Positions 1 through 8,139 of a stretch of 39,386 bases of DNA are shown here, in pieces. The first letter of the stretch is position 1, and each line of letters opens with the position of its first letter. Under the pieces are notes generated by a model that was given only the letters and a program-made list of their open reading frames with translations, ran no database searches and was not told where the DNA came from. The stretch covers positions 1-39,386 of the forward strand of contig CAMVFY010000005.1 of the NCBI GenBank assembly GCA_947166895.1, written 5' to 3'. This stretch comes from an uncultured Candidatus Saccharibacteria bacterium. Its GTDB lineage: Bacteria; Patescibacteriota; Saccharimonadia; Saccharimonadales; Saccharimonadaceae. The translations under genes were made by a program, and so were the position numbers.

Positions 1-71
1 TATATTGTTTATTTCGTTGCTCGATTTGTTCTTTACATGGTTATTTAATTTAATTTTAGGAAAGGCGTAAA

Positions 72-617
72 ATGGCAGTAAACCGTTATGATGATACCCG
101 CGCTTGGTATGCTATCTCTACCTATAGCGGATATGAAGACAAAGTGGCTGATTCGATTAACCAGCGCACTAATACCGTCGAAATGGCGGATAAGATTTTT
201 GAGGCGATCGTGCCAAAGGAAAAACAAATCGAAATCAAAAATGGTAAGCGCAAAATTGTCGATCGCAAAATTTTGCAGGGTTATGTATTGGTAGATATGA
301 AGTTGTCCGATGAGACTTGGTACATTATTCGCAATACTCCTGGTGTAACTGGCTTTATCGGAACCGGCACTCAACCAACTCCAGTCTCCGAGAAGGAAAT
401 CGCCAAGATAAAAAAGCGAATGGGCGTGGAAGACCCGAAGTTCTCGGTTAAGTATGAAGTTGGTGAAGTCGTATCAATTACTGACGGGCCATTCAAGGGC
501 TTTGATGGGGCGATCTCTGAAATCGACGCCGCAAAAGGTAAACTCAAGGTGATGGTTTCGATGTTTGGTCGCGAAACACCTGTCGAACTTGATGCTTTGC
601 AAGTCAAACAGTTGTAA
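72..617 (+). CDS. nusG: Transcription termination/antitermination protein NusG
   Basis: N-terminal RxWYAISTYSGYEDKV motif and C-terminal KOW motif (VGEVVSITDGPFKGFDGAISEID); lies directly upstream of rplK. Confidence 0.97.
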   Translation: MAVNRYDDTRAWYAISTYSGYEDKVADSINQRTNTVEMADKIFEAIVPKEKQIEIKNGKRKIVDRKILQGYVLVDMKLSDETWYIIRNTPGVTGFIGTGTQPTPVSEKEIAKIKKRMGVEDPKFSVKYEVGEVVSITDGPFKGFDGAISEIDAAKGKLKVMVSMFGRETPVELDALQVKQL

Positions 618-634
618 TTTTAGCTAAAGTGTGA

Positions 635-640
635 TATAAT
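635..640 (+). promoter_or_regulatory. Putative extended -10 (TGA TATAAT) for rplK
   Basis: gtgatataat about 54 nt upstream of the rplK ATG, with an SD-like agaggg before the start. Confidence 0.5.
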
Positions 641-693
641 AGATGTATTGTTACAAAAATGCTTCTAAAATACTAAATTAACAAGAGGGAAAA

Positions 694-1122
694 ATGGCAG
701 AAAAGAAAGTTATTGGTAACTTGAAGTTACGGATTCCGGCGGGTCGCGCAACGGCAGGTCCTCCGGTTGGCTCTACACTTGGTCAGTGGGGTCTTAACAT
801 GATGGATTTTATCAACCCATTTAACGAAGCGACTAAGGATTTGATGGGCAAGAACGTAATCGTTCACATCCGCGTGTTTGAAGACCGTACTTTTGACTGG
901 AAATCACTTGGGCAGCCGGTTGACGACCTAATTCGCGAAGCGATTAAAATTGAGAAGGGCTCTGGTAAGCCAAATGTCGATAAAGTTGGCAAAATTACTC
1001 GCGCACAGCTCGAGGAAATCGCCAATAAGAAGATGGAACAGTTGAACGCGGTTGATCTTGAAGGTGCAATAAAGGTGGTTGCTGGCACTGCTCGCTCAAT
1101 GGGTGTTGAAGTAGTTGAATAA
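694..1122 (+). CDS. rplK: 50S ribosomal protein L11
   Basis: LRIPAGRATAGPPVGSTLGQWGLNMMDF is the L11 signature. Confidence 0.98.
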   Translation: MAEKKVIGNLKLRIPAGRATAGPPVGSTLGQWGLNMMDFINPFNEATKDLMGKNVIVHIRVFEDRTFDWKSLGQPVDDLIREAIKIEKGSGKPNVDKVGKITRAQLEEIANKKMEQLNAVDLEGAIKVVAGTARSMGVEVVE

Positions 1123-1171
1123 ATAATAATTGTGGGAGGGGTAACCCGTAACTACCACAGAAAGGATAAAT

Positions 1172-2077
1172 ATGGCCGAAGAAGAGGTCAAAAATGCAGA
1201 AGTTGTCGAGACGACAGATGAGGTCGCCCCGACTGAAACTTTTGCAAAATCAGGTAAAAAGTCTAAAAAGCACATCGAAGAGGTGAAGGCTGAGGAAGAA
1301 CGCCAAGCTCGCAAAGTAGAGCGGGCAGCCGCTGAAGCGGCTGAGGCCGAGAAGCCAAAAGGCGCAAAGCCAGTGACTCGCCCGCGCATTGAACGCCGTG
1401 GCAAAAAATATCAGGAAGCGGCAAAACTAGTCGAGAAAGGTAAAGTTTACAGCCTAAAAGATGCACTCGAACTTGCTATCAAAACTAGCCCGGCAAAGTT
1501 TGACGCTAGCGTTGAAATTCACGCACGTCTTGGCGTTGATCCACGTCAGGCCGATCAAAATATTCGTACGACGATTGTACTACCGAATGGTAACGGCAAG
1601 ACAGTTCGCGTAGCTGTGTTTGCTCCGGCCGACATCTGCAAAACTGCAAAGGCCGCCGGCGCTGATATCGCCGAAGATGAAGAGTTCTTGAAGCAGTTAG
1701 AAAAAGGTGAGATTAACTTTGACGTACTAATTTCTACTCCGCAATACATGCCAAAGCTTGGTAAATTCGCTCGGGTGCTCGGTCCTAAGGGGCTGATGCC
1801 GAATCCTAAGGCCGGTACCGTAACGATGGATGTTGAAAAGGCCGTGAAAGAATCTAAGGCTGGTAAGGTTGAATATCGCGTTGATAAACAATCGATCGTT
1901 CACATTGGCGTGGGGAAAGTTTCATTTGGTGCGGATAAGTTAGCTGAGAATGCAAATACTTTCTTTGACAGCTTAAAGGCGCAAAAACCAGGTTCGCTCA
2001 AAGGTACTTATGTGAAGTCCGTATTTATTACGACTACAATGGGTCCGTCAATCGCGATTGAAAATCTTTACAATTAA
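1172..2077 (+). CDS. rplA: 50S ribosomal protein L1 with a charged N-terminal extension of about 75-80 aa
   Basis: L1 core (GKKYQEAAKLVEKGKVYSLKDALEL... GPKGLMPNPKAGTVT) preceded by an Ala/Glu/Lys-rich extension. Confidence 0.97.
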   Translation: MAEEEVKNAEVVETTDEVAPTETFAKSGKKSKKHIEEVKAEEERQARKVERAAAEAAEAEKPKGAKPVTRPRIERRGKKYQEAAKLVEKGKVYSLKDALELAIKTSPAKFDASVEIHARLGVDPRQADQNIRTTIVLPNGNGKTVRVAVFAPADICKTAKAAGADIAEDEEFLKQLEKGEINFDVLISTPQYMPKLGKFARVLGPKGLMPNPKAGTVTMDVEKAVKESKAGKVEYRVDKQSIVHIGVGKVSFGADKLAENANTFFDSLKAQKPGSLKGTYVKSVFITTTMGPSIAIENLYN

Positions 2078-2088
2078 ACACATAAGGC

Positions 2089-2117
2089 GGGATACGAAAA
2101 TACGTATCCCGCTTTTT
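2089..2117 (+). terminator. Intrinsic terminator after rplA
   Basis: GCGGGATACG-AAAA-(TA)CGTATCCCGC stem-loop followed by TTTTTT. Confidence 0.88.
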
Positions 2118-2134
2118 TGTGTTATAATTTGCTT

Positions 2135-2722
2135 ATGGATATCAAACAAATAATAAATCAGAGCGAAAACTTTGAATTTGAAATGCCAGAAATATCAGTT
2201 ATGATGGCGGTTGGATTATTAGTGTTGCTGTTTGGCTACCGCATCAAGAAAATCGCATTTTTTATCATTTGGTTCTTAATTGGTTACAACTTGATGGGGT
2301 ATTTAATGCCAATTATCAATTCTGCGTTGCCACAAATTATCGATAATCAGCTCTTTCAGTTTTTGATACCTGTCGCCGGTGGACTTTTGGCAGCCCTTCT
2401 CGGCTTTGCGGTCGAAAAATTATGCGTGGGAGGAATCTGCTTTGGCCTTGTTATGTTAATCACCGTAAGGTATTTTGGGACAGAAATGCCCGTGGTGGTA
2501 ATCGGGGCGATCATCGGTGTAATCGCGGCCGGGGCAGCGGTAACGATGATGAAACCAGCTGCTATTATTGCAACGGCCGTGGCGGGGGCCTATGCGTTGA
2601 CTTTATCAATTCTGACTTTAGCTACCGGAATAGATGCGACGACCTATTACTGGCCAATGCTGATCGGTATCGCAACACTTGGCGCTGTTTTTCAGTTCGT
2701 AACCACCAAGCGGTTAAGTTGA
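2135..2722 (+). CDS. Multi-pass membrane protein of unknown function (DUF4203/TMEM198-like character)
   Basis: Several hydrophobic segments; ATG at 2135 preceded by TGTTATAAT with a 6-nt gap. Confidence 0.7.
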   Translation: MDIKQIINQSENFEFEMPEISVMMAVGLLVLLFGYRIKKIAFFIIWFLIGYNLMGYLMPIINSALPQIIDNQLFQFLIPVAGGLLAALLGFAVEKLCVGGICFGLVMLITVRYFGTEMPVVVIGAIIGVIAAGAAVTMMKPAAIIATAVAGAYALTLSILTLATGIDATTYYWPMLIGIATLGAVFQFVTTKRLS

Positions 2723-2747
2723 CTTTTTTAGTAAAGTTTAATATAAT
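2719..2747 (+). promoter_or_regulatory. Sigma70-type promoter for rplJL (TTGACT-N17-TATAAT)
   Basis: TTGACT at 2719-2724 and TATAAT at 2742-2747, spacing 17; the -35 overlaps the upstream stop codon. Confidence 0.8.
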
Positions 2748-2752
2748 TAAGG

Positions 2753-2824
2753 GAGTTACCAAAGACAGCGACGGGGAAACCTTAATTATGTCGCCGAGGA
2801 AATTTCTTGAATTTATTTGGTGAC
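2753..2824 (+). ncRNA. Ribosomal protein L10 leader (cis-regulatory RNA)
   Basis: GTTACCAAAGACAGCGAC ... GTCGCCGAGGAAATT ... TTTGGTGAC: outer helix GUUACCAAA/UUUGGUGAC (2755-2763 with 2816-2824) and inner AGCGAC/GUCGC; resembles the L10_leader consensus (ACCAAAGACAGC...GCCGAGG) upstream of rplJ. Confidence 0.85.
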
Positions 2825-2878
2825 GCTATTTAACAATTAGCTACACTTTAATTATTAAATTAACCAAAGGAACTTTTT

Positions 2879-3466
2879 ATGGCAATTTCAAAGGATAAAA
2901 AGAATACATTGGTTGCTGATCTCACTGCGCTTTTGTCAGATTCAAAAATGGTAGTCTATGCGAAATATCAAGGACTTACTGTGGCAGAACTTCAAGAGCT
3001 TCGTAAGATGGCGCGTGAAGCTGGTGTCAAGATCAAGGTCGTAAAAAACCGTCTAGTTAAGGTTGCAATGAAAGAAATTGCAGCTTATAAAGACACCGAG
3101 ACGGCCAATCTAACCGGACAACTACTTTATGCTCTAGGCTCTGATGAAGATTTTGACGCGGCAAAGGTTCTTACCAAGTTTGCTAAGACCCACGACAAAA
3201 TGGAGCTCATTGGCGGTTTTAACGGCGAAGGTGCCACTTTGTCAAAAGACGAAGTAACCACCCTCGGTTCGTTGCCAACCAAGAACGAGCTGATTGCGCA
3301 GGTTGTCGATACGTTGCTTTCTGGCATCAACGGTGTGGTTTCCGCACTTGAAAATAAGCCAGAAACCGTAGAAGCTAAGCCAGCCGAGGAAAAGCCGGCA
3401 GCTGAAGCACAATCTGAAGCCGAAACACAACCAGAAGTTGAAACAGCGGAAAAAGCAACCGAATAA
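2879..3466 (+). CDS. rplJ: 50S ribosomal protein L10 with an acidic C-terminal extension
   Basis: L10 core (VYAKYQGLTVAELQELRKMAREAGVKIKVVKNRLVKVA) plus a Pro/Ala/Glu-rich tail. Confidence 0.96.
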   Translation: MAISKDKKNTLVADLTALLSDSKMVVYAKYQGLTVAELQELRKMAREAGVKIKVVKNRLVKVAMKEIAAYKDTETANLTGQLLYALGSDEDFDAAKVLTKFAKTHDKMELIGGFNGEGATLSKDEVTTLGSLPTKNELIAQVVDTLLSGINGVVSALENKPETVEAKPAEEKPAAEAQSEAETQPEVETAEKATE

Positions 3467-3487
3467 TATTAATTAGAAAGGAATATT

Positions 3488-3862
3488 ATGGCTACTGATA
3501 TTAAGAAGTTGGCCGAAGAGCTCGTCAATATGACCGTGCTTGAGGTTAACGAACTCAAAACTCTACTTAAAGATGAATATGGCATTGAGCCAGTCGCAGC
3601 TGTGGCTGTTGCCGCCGCTGGTGATGCCGGTGCTGGTGCCGATGAAGGCAAGAGCGAATACGATGTTGTTCTAAAAGACGCCGGTGCACAAAAGATTGCA
3701 GTCATTAAGGCTGTGAAGGAAGCAACTGGGCTAGGTCTTGGCGAAGCTAAGGCTATTGTCGATGGCGCTCCTGCAACTGTCAAAGAAAAAGTCGCAAAAG
3801 ACGAAGCCGAAGCGATGAAGAAAGCCCTCGAAGAGGCTGGCGCTACTGTCGAACTCGCGTAA
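3488..3862 (+). CDS. rplL: 50S ribosomal protein L7/L12
   Basis: C-terminal domain [39 protein letters not shown] and Ala-rich hinge. Confidence 0.98.
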   Translation: MATDIKKLAEELVNMTVLEVNELKTLLKDEYGIEPVAAVAVAAAGDAGAGADEGKSEYDVVLKDAGAQKIAVIKAVKEATGLGLGEAKAIVDGAPATVKEKVAKDEAEAMKKALEEAGATVELA

Positions 3863-3888
3863 GAAAAATAAGTGTAGTTAATTGCAAA

Positions 3889-3914
3889 GAACCACCCCGA
3901 AGGGTGGTTTTTTG
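3889..3914 (+). terminator. Intrinsic terminator after rplL
   Basis: AACCACCC-CGAA-GGGTGGTT followed by TTTT. Confidence 0.93.
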
Positions 3915-3928
3915 TGTATAATGAATGT

Positions 3929-5089
3929 ATGAATGATTTTGATTATTTAGGTGAGGGGGAAGTTTATTTAGATGCAGCGTGCCAAAGCCTTAGGCCGCGG
4001 CCAGTGATTGATGCGCTTAATCAGTACTATACGAAGCATAATTCTTGCGGTGAAAGAGTGAAGTATAAATGGGGAAAAGTGACCGACGAGAAAGTCGAGG
4101 CAACGCGCGAAAAAGTGCTAAAATTTTTAAAGTTGTCTGCTCGAAAATATACAGTTTCTTTTACGCTTAACACTACTTATGGGATCAATTTAATTTTGTC
4201 TCAAATTAAGGCCAATAAGTTTAAAAAGGTGATGACAAGCGAAATAGAACATAATTCACCGTTTCTTGCGACGATGGCTTTTTCGGAGCGTACTGGACTG
4301 CCACGCGAAGTAATGAAACGAAACGATGACGGCTCAATTGAAGTAAGCGCCTACGACTTTTCCGATGCGGTGGTGGTGATTAACTGCGCTTCTAACTTCG
4401 ACGGGCGTAAACTTCTAAACATCAAGGAGATTACTAAGGCCGTGCATAAAGCCGGCGGGATTATTATTATTGATGCTGCGCAGGCCATGGCACACTCTGC
4501 AAATATTCTGCGCGGAGTCGAGGTAGACGCGGTGTGCTTTTCGGCGCATAAGCTCTACGCTCCGTCACTTGGGGTAATTGTTTGGCATGATGATTTGATG
4601 AAATTGATGATCGACGGATTTATTGGTGGCGGTATGGTGGATGACGTCAAGGAGTCATCTTACTTGCTTTCGGCGGAAGGTAAAGAACACCGTTACACCC
4701 GCTTCGAATCTGGCCTGCAGGCCTGGGGCGAGATTGTAGCGCTAGGCGTGGCGCTTGATTGGTTAGAAAAGTTACCAAAGTCGGCTTGGAACAACCTTGA
4801 AAATAACACCGCTACGTTATACAATTTTTTGTCGAGCTCAAAGAAGTTGCATCTAGTAAACAAGGAGGCTAACCCAACCATGTCATTTTATGTCGAGGGG
4901 CTGGACTCCCATCTTCTTGGCGAGGCCTTATCACGCGAGGGTATTATGGCGCGAACCGGATATTTTTGCGCTCATTACTATCTGGATCATGTCTTGGGAT
5001 TACCACCGCTAATTCGTTTTTCTTTGGGACTGCATAATCGCTCGAACGATATAGAAAAAGTAAAAACGATATTAAACAAAATTATTTAA
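3929..5089 (+). CDS. Aminotransferase class V / SufS-like cysteine desulfurase
   Basis: PLP-lysine motif SAHKLYAP, catalytic-Cys loop ARTGYFCAH, N-terminal YLDAACQSL; ATG at 3929 preceded by TATAAT with a 6-nt gap. Confidence 0.85.
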   Translation: MNDFDYLGEGEVYLDAACQSLRPRPVIDALNQYYTKHNSCGERVKYKWGKVTDEKVEATREKVLKFLKLSARKYTVSFTLNTTYGINLILSQIKANKFKKVMTSEIEHNSPFLATMAFSERTGLPREVMKRNDDGSIEVSAYDFSDAVVVINCASNFDGRKLLNIKEITKAVHKAGGIIIIDAAQAMAHSANILRGVEVDAVCFSAHKLYAPSLGVIVWHDDLMKLMIDGFIGGGMVDDVKESSYLLSAEGKEHRYTRFESGLQAWGEIVALGVALDWLEKLPKSAWNNLENNTATLYNFLSSSKKLHLVNKEANPTMSFYVEGLDSHLLGEALSREGIMARTGYFCAHYYLDHVLGLPPLIRFSLGLHNRSNDIEKVKTILNKII

Positions 5090-5181
5090 TAATTTTACTT
5101 GTCGTGCTATTATTAGTATAAGCGCATTTGTCTTGTTGGTGCATCTTGGCGTGTGTGTAGAGTTAAACAAGAGGAGTCATT

Positions 5182-6405
5182 TTGAGAAGGGCACAAAAGG
5201 CATTAGCTTTTGTAGGTATTATTACGACGACTCTGTTTGCTGGTTGGCTATTCACGGAAGAGCCTGTTTTTGGTGTCACGGATGCCACTATCGGCATTAG
5301 CGTGAATCCACAAGTTTCGCTAAACATGATGCCAGGGGATTTTGGCTCGGTGTCACTTAATGTTGGCGTGACAACCGATAATTATACCGGGTATACAGTT
5401 AATTTAACTAATACAGATAGTACGGCGAGTCTAACCAACACGAATGATAGTACCCTCATGATTCCGACAATTGCCTTGCCAGATGGCTCCCAGTCAATTA
5501 CATCAGATATGTTTGTTAGTGAATATGGAATAAGCACAGATGGAATAAATTATTTGCCAGCCCCGGTGTCATCCAACAATATCCAGATTGGCAGTTCTTC
5601 TAGCTCTGGAACTGGTCAACATGCTTTAACTTTTGGAATAAAGCCGGCGGCTGATACCGTGCCCGGACTATACGAACGGACCTTTGTGATAGTGGCACTC
5701 GTGAATAACCCTCAGTACTCAATCACCTATCTTGCTAACGCCGGCGCTGACACGGTTAGTCAGATGCCGAGCGATGAATCGGTCACCGTTTCGAGCACCG
5801 GTACTGTAACTCTACCCAGCACTATTCCGGTGCGTTCGGGGTATTTGTTCTTGGGATGGGATACTGACGATACGGCCACCAACCCAACCTATCCAAAAGA
5901 CACTATTAACACAATTACACTTGAGCCAACGCAGTCAAATTCTATTAGTTTATATGCTATCTGGGAAAAGGAATCTGAGCCTCCGGTAATTGCGGACTAT
6001 ACCGAGGAATTCTCCAACGTCACCGGGCCAACCGCTACTGCAACTACACAACTAAATAATATGTCACCCGCTGACTTTGTCACCAAAATATTTGCATATA
6101 CCAACAACACTGGTAGAACGATTTCTTCCATAAAAGTTGAGATAGTTTATTCCAAGTCTAATCAGGGCGCAACTAGCGGTTCGCTCATCGGTAAGTTAAA
6201 TTACAATGGGACTATTTTCACAGCTAACCCAGTTACGGTGGACAGGGGGAAAGTCACAAATAAAACTGTGGAGATAGCTCAATTTAATAATCTCAATATC
6301 CCAAGTTCAAGTAACGTTAGCTTCACGATCGGCACCGATAGCGATTCATTCACGGCCGGCATTACAATTAGCAGTCAGACCATTACAGTTACTTTTGCGG
6401 ATTAA
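5182..6405 (+). CDS. Secreted/surface protein with a Listeria-Bacteroides (InlB B-type, Flg_new-like) repeat
   Basis: N-terminal signal-like segment; ...ITYLANAGADTVSQMPSDESVTV...PVRSGYLFLGWDTDDTATNPTYPKD...ISLYAIWE; TTG start with SD gaggag. Confidence 0.7.
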   Translation: MRRAQKALAFVGIITTTLFAGWLFTEEPVFGVTDATIGISVNPQVSLNMMPGDFGSVSLNVGVTTDNYTGYTVNLTNTDSTASLTNTNDSTLMIPTIALPDGSQSITSDMFVSEYGISTDGINYLPAPVSSNNIQIGSSSSSGTGQHALTFGIKPAADTVPGLYERTFVIVALVNNPQYSITYLANAGADTVSQMPSDESVTVSSTGTVTLPSTIPVRSGYLFLGWDTDDTATNPTYPKDTINTITLEPTQSNSISLYAIWEKESEPPVIADYTEEFSNVTGPTATATTQLNNMSPADFVTKIFAYTNNTGRTISSIKVEIVYSKSNQGATSGSLIGKLNYNGTIFTANPVTVDRGKVTNKTVEIAQFNNLNIPSSSNVSFTIGTDSDSFTAGITISSQTITVTFAD

Positions 6406-6448
6406 TATAATGCTTATTTTTTGAAAAGTATGATAGAATGATTATATT

Positions 6449-7495
6449 ATGGTGTGTGTAGCAGCATTTATTATATTGGCTTTAATCGGTGTATTTGTTG
6501 CCGTAATTTCGATTTTTAGGCCGAAAGTAGGTAAAGCCTATTTAAAAATGTTCAAAAAAGCATGGGGGTGTCTATGGAAAAAGGTCCGTCTGCAAAAGTG
6601 CGAAACCGGTTTTAAAGATGATGTCAAAAACACAATACTTAGCCGCGTGATCGTAAAACATCCAAAATGGGTTAAGCCACTATCGGTGATTATCGAAATA
6701 CTCTCGGTATTAATTGTAATTGTGGCAATTTGGGCTATCTTGACGGCGATCAAATCATTACTAGCACTTTGGGCGCTAGGAACTTGCAATGTCACCAAGC
6801 CTGCCGCGTGTAGTCTTGGCGCCGAGGTTTGCTCCATCGACGAAGAGGAGCCAAAGAACGTTTTTGAGGCGACCGGGCGATGGTTCACCGAATGGGGAGA
6901 GATCATTGAGGCAATTCCGGACAAATTTAAGACATACAATGCAGAGGATTATCCATTCAATTACATCACTATAAATCCTGATACGACTGAAAAGCCAATC
7001 GCAGTCGACATTTTGGATCCTGGTTGCTCGGTATGTTTGAAGTCATATCTGAATCAAAAGAGTTCTGGCTTTTTTGACCAGTATGAAGTGCGCCTAGTGC
7101 CGTTTCCAATTCAGGATGCCGATGGTAATTATAAATTTAAAAATTCGGGCATCATCGTGCGTTATATGTTTGCGGTAGAACAATTAAAGTCTGGCTTAGC
7201 TAGAAAAATTTTAGAGCATATTTTTGAGGACAAGGATGAGGACGGATTATCTTACCAGACACTATTTAATGAGGATTATTCAGAGGAAGAAGCCACTGCG
7301 CAACTTGAGGCGTGGCTAAAAGAATCTGGTTTAGATGATGGTGCAATTAAAGAAATCCGCAAGGTGGCAAGTTATCCGGAAATTACAGATAAGATGAACG
7401 AAAACCGTAATATTGTCGAAGAACAGCTAAAAGTGAAAGGTATACCGACAATGATTTACGACGGAAAGAAACATACCGGTTTGTTTAAAATGTAA
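6449..7495 (+). CDS. Membrane-anchored DsbA/thioredoxin-fold-like protein
   Basis: Two hydrophobic N-terminal regions; CxxC motif DPGCSVCLKSY; cis-Pro-like GIPTMIYDGKKHTG near the C-terminus. Confidence 0.6.
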   Translation: MVCVAAFIILALIGVFVAVISIFRPKVGKAYLKMFKKAWGCLWKKVRLQKCETGFKDDVKNTILSRVIVKHPKWVKPLSVIIEILSVLIVIVAIWAILTAIKSLLALWALGTCNVTKPAACSLGAEVCSIDEEEPKNVFEATGRWFTEWGEIIEAIPDKFKTYNAEDYPFNYITINPDTTEKPIAVDILDPGCSVCLKSYLNQKSSGFFDQYEVRLVPFPIQDADGNYKFKNSGIIVRYMFAVEQLKSGLARKILEHIFEDKDEDGLSYQTLFNEDYSEEEATAQLEAWLKESGLDDGAIKEIRKVASYPEITDKMNENRNIVEEQLKVKGIPTMIYDGKKHTGLFKM

Positions 7496-7556
7496 AAATT
7501 ACAACATTTTTCAGTTGACCGAGGTTTTTTTAGTGGAAAACTAATCAAAAAAATTC

Positions 7557-7583
7557 TTGACTTTGGCTGGATTCGGGTATAAT
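7557..7583 (+). promoter_or_regulatory. Possible promoter TTGACT-N15-TATAAT
   Basis: Hexamers at 7557-7562 and 7578-7583; spacer shorter than optimal. Confidence 0.35.
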
Positions 7584-7620
7584 ATAATATTAATACTATA
7601 TTTAGACAGGATGCGAGGTG

Positions 7621-8139
7621 ATGTCTGAAATACCAGAAAAACAAATAAAACGATTGCGAAGTTTGCTCGGTGAAGCAGAGACAAATTTATCGGCAGCGAA
7701 AGAGTTATTGATTTCTATCATTGGAGATGGCGAGTCTATTTCTGCACCACGTGACACCGTGGTGTCCGGGCCAGAGGGTAAAGTCATTGAAGGGATCTTT
7801 GACGGTCAGATTATGATTGGTCCAGATGGCAAAAATTATCCAGTGCCTGCGAACTACGCTTCCAAGTCGAAGTTGGTGGAAGGCGACATTATGAAACTTA
7901 CAATTACAGAAGACGGCAAATTCCTTTATAAACAAATCGGTCCCGTTGAACGTAAGACCGTGATCGGTAGTTTGACTCATCATGATGATAAGTACTTTGT
8001 TGAAGTTGGCGGTAAAGAATACCAAATTCTATATGCGTCTGTAACTTACTTCCATCTTCGCGAAGGTTCACAGGTTTCGGTGACAATTCCGGCTAAAAAT
8101 GACGATGCGACTTGGGCGGCAGTCGAAGCTGCTTTGTAA
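7621..8139 (+). CDS. Conserved hypothetical protein upstream of dnaX
   Basis: Intact ORF with an N-terminal helical part and a beta-rich body; stop overlaps the dnaX start (TAATG). Confidence 0.6.
   Translation: MSEIPEKQIKRLRSLLGEAETNLSAAKELLISIIGDGESISAPRDTVVSGPEGKVIEGIFDGQIMIGPDGKNYPVPANYASKSKLVEGDIMKLTITEDGKFLYKQIGPVERKTVIGSLTHHDDKYFVEVGGKEYQILYASVTYFHLREGSQVSVTIPAKNDDATWAAVEAAL

Noticed and set aside
864-1404. Antisense ORFs in the track (e.g. 864-1088, 1096-1404, 3469-3783, 23837-24358, 38637-38939)
   Set aside because: They lie fully or largely antisense to strongly recognisable genes and have no family features; typical shadow ORFs.
2422-2823. + strand ORF 2422-2823 (133 aa)
   Set aside because: Out-of-frame overlap with the membrane gene, and it runs through the rplJ promoter and L10 leader.
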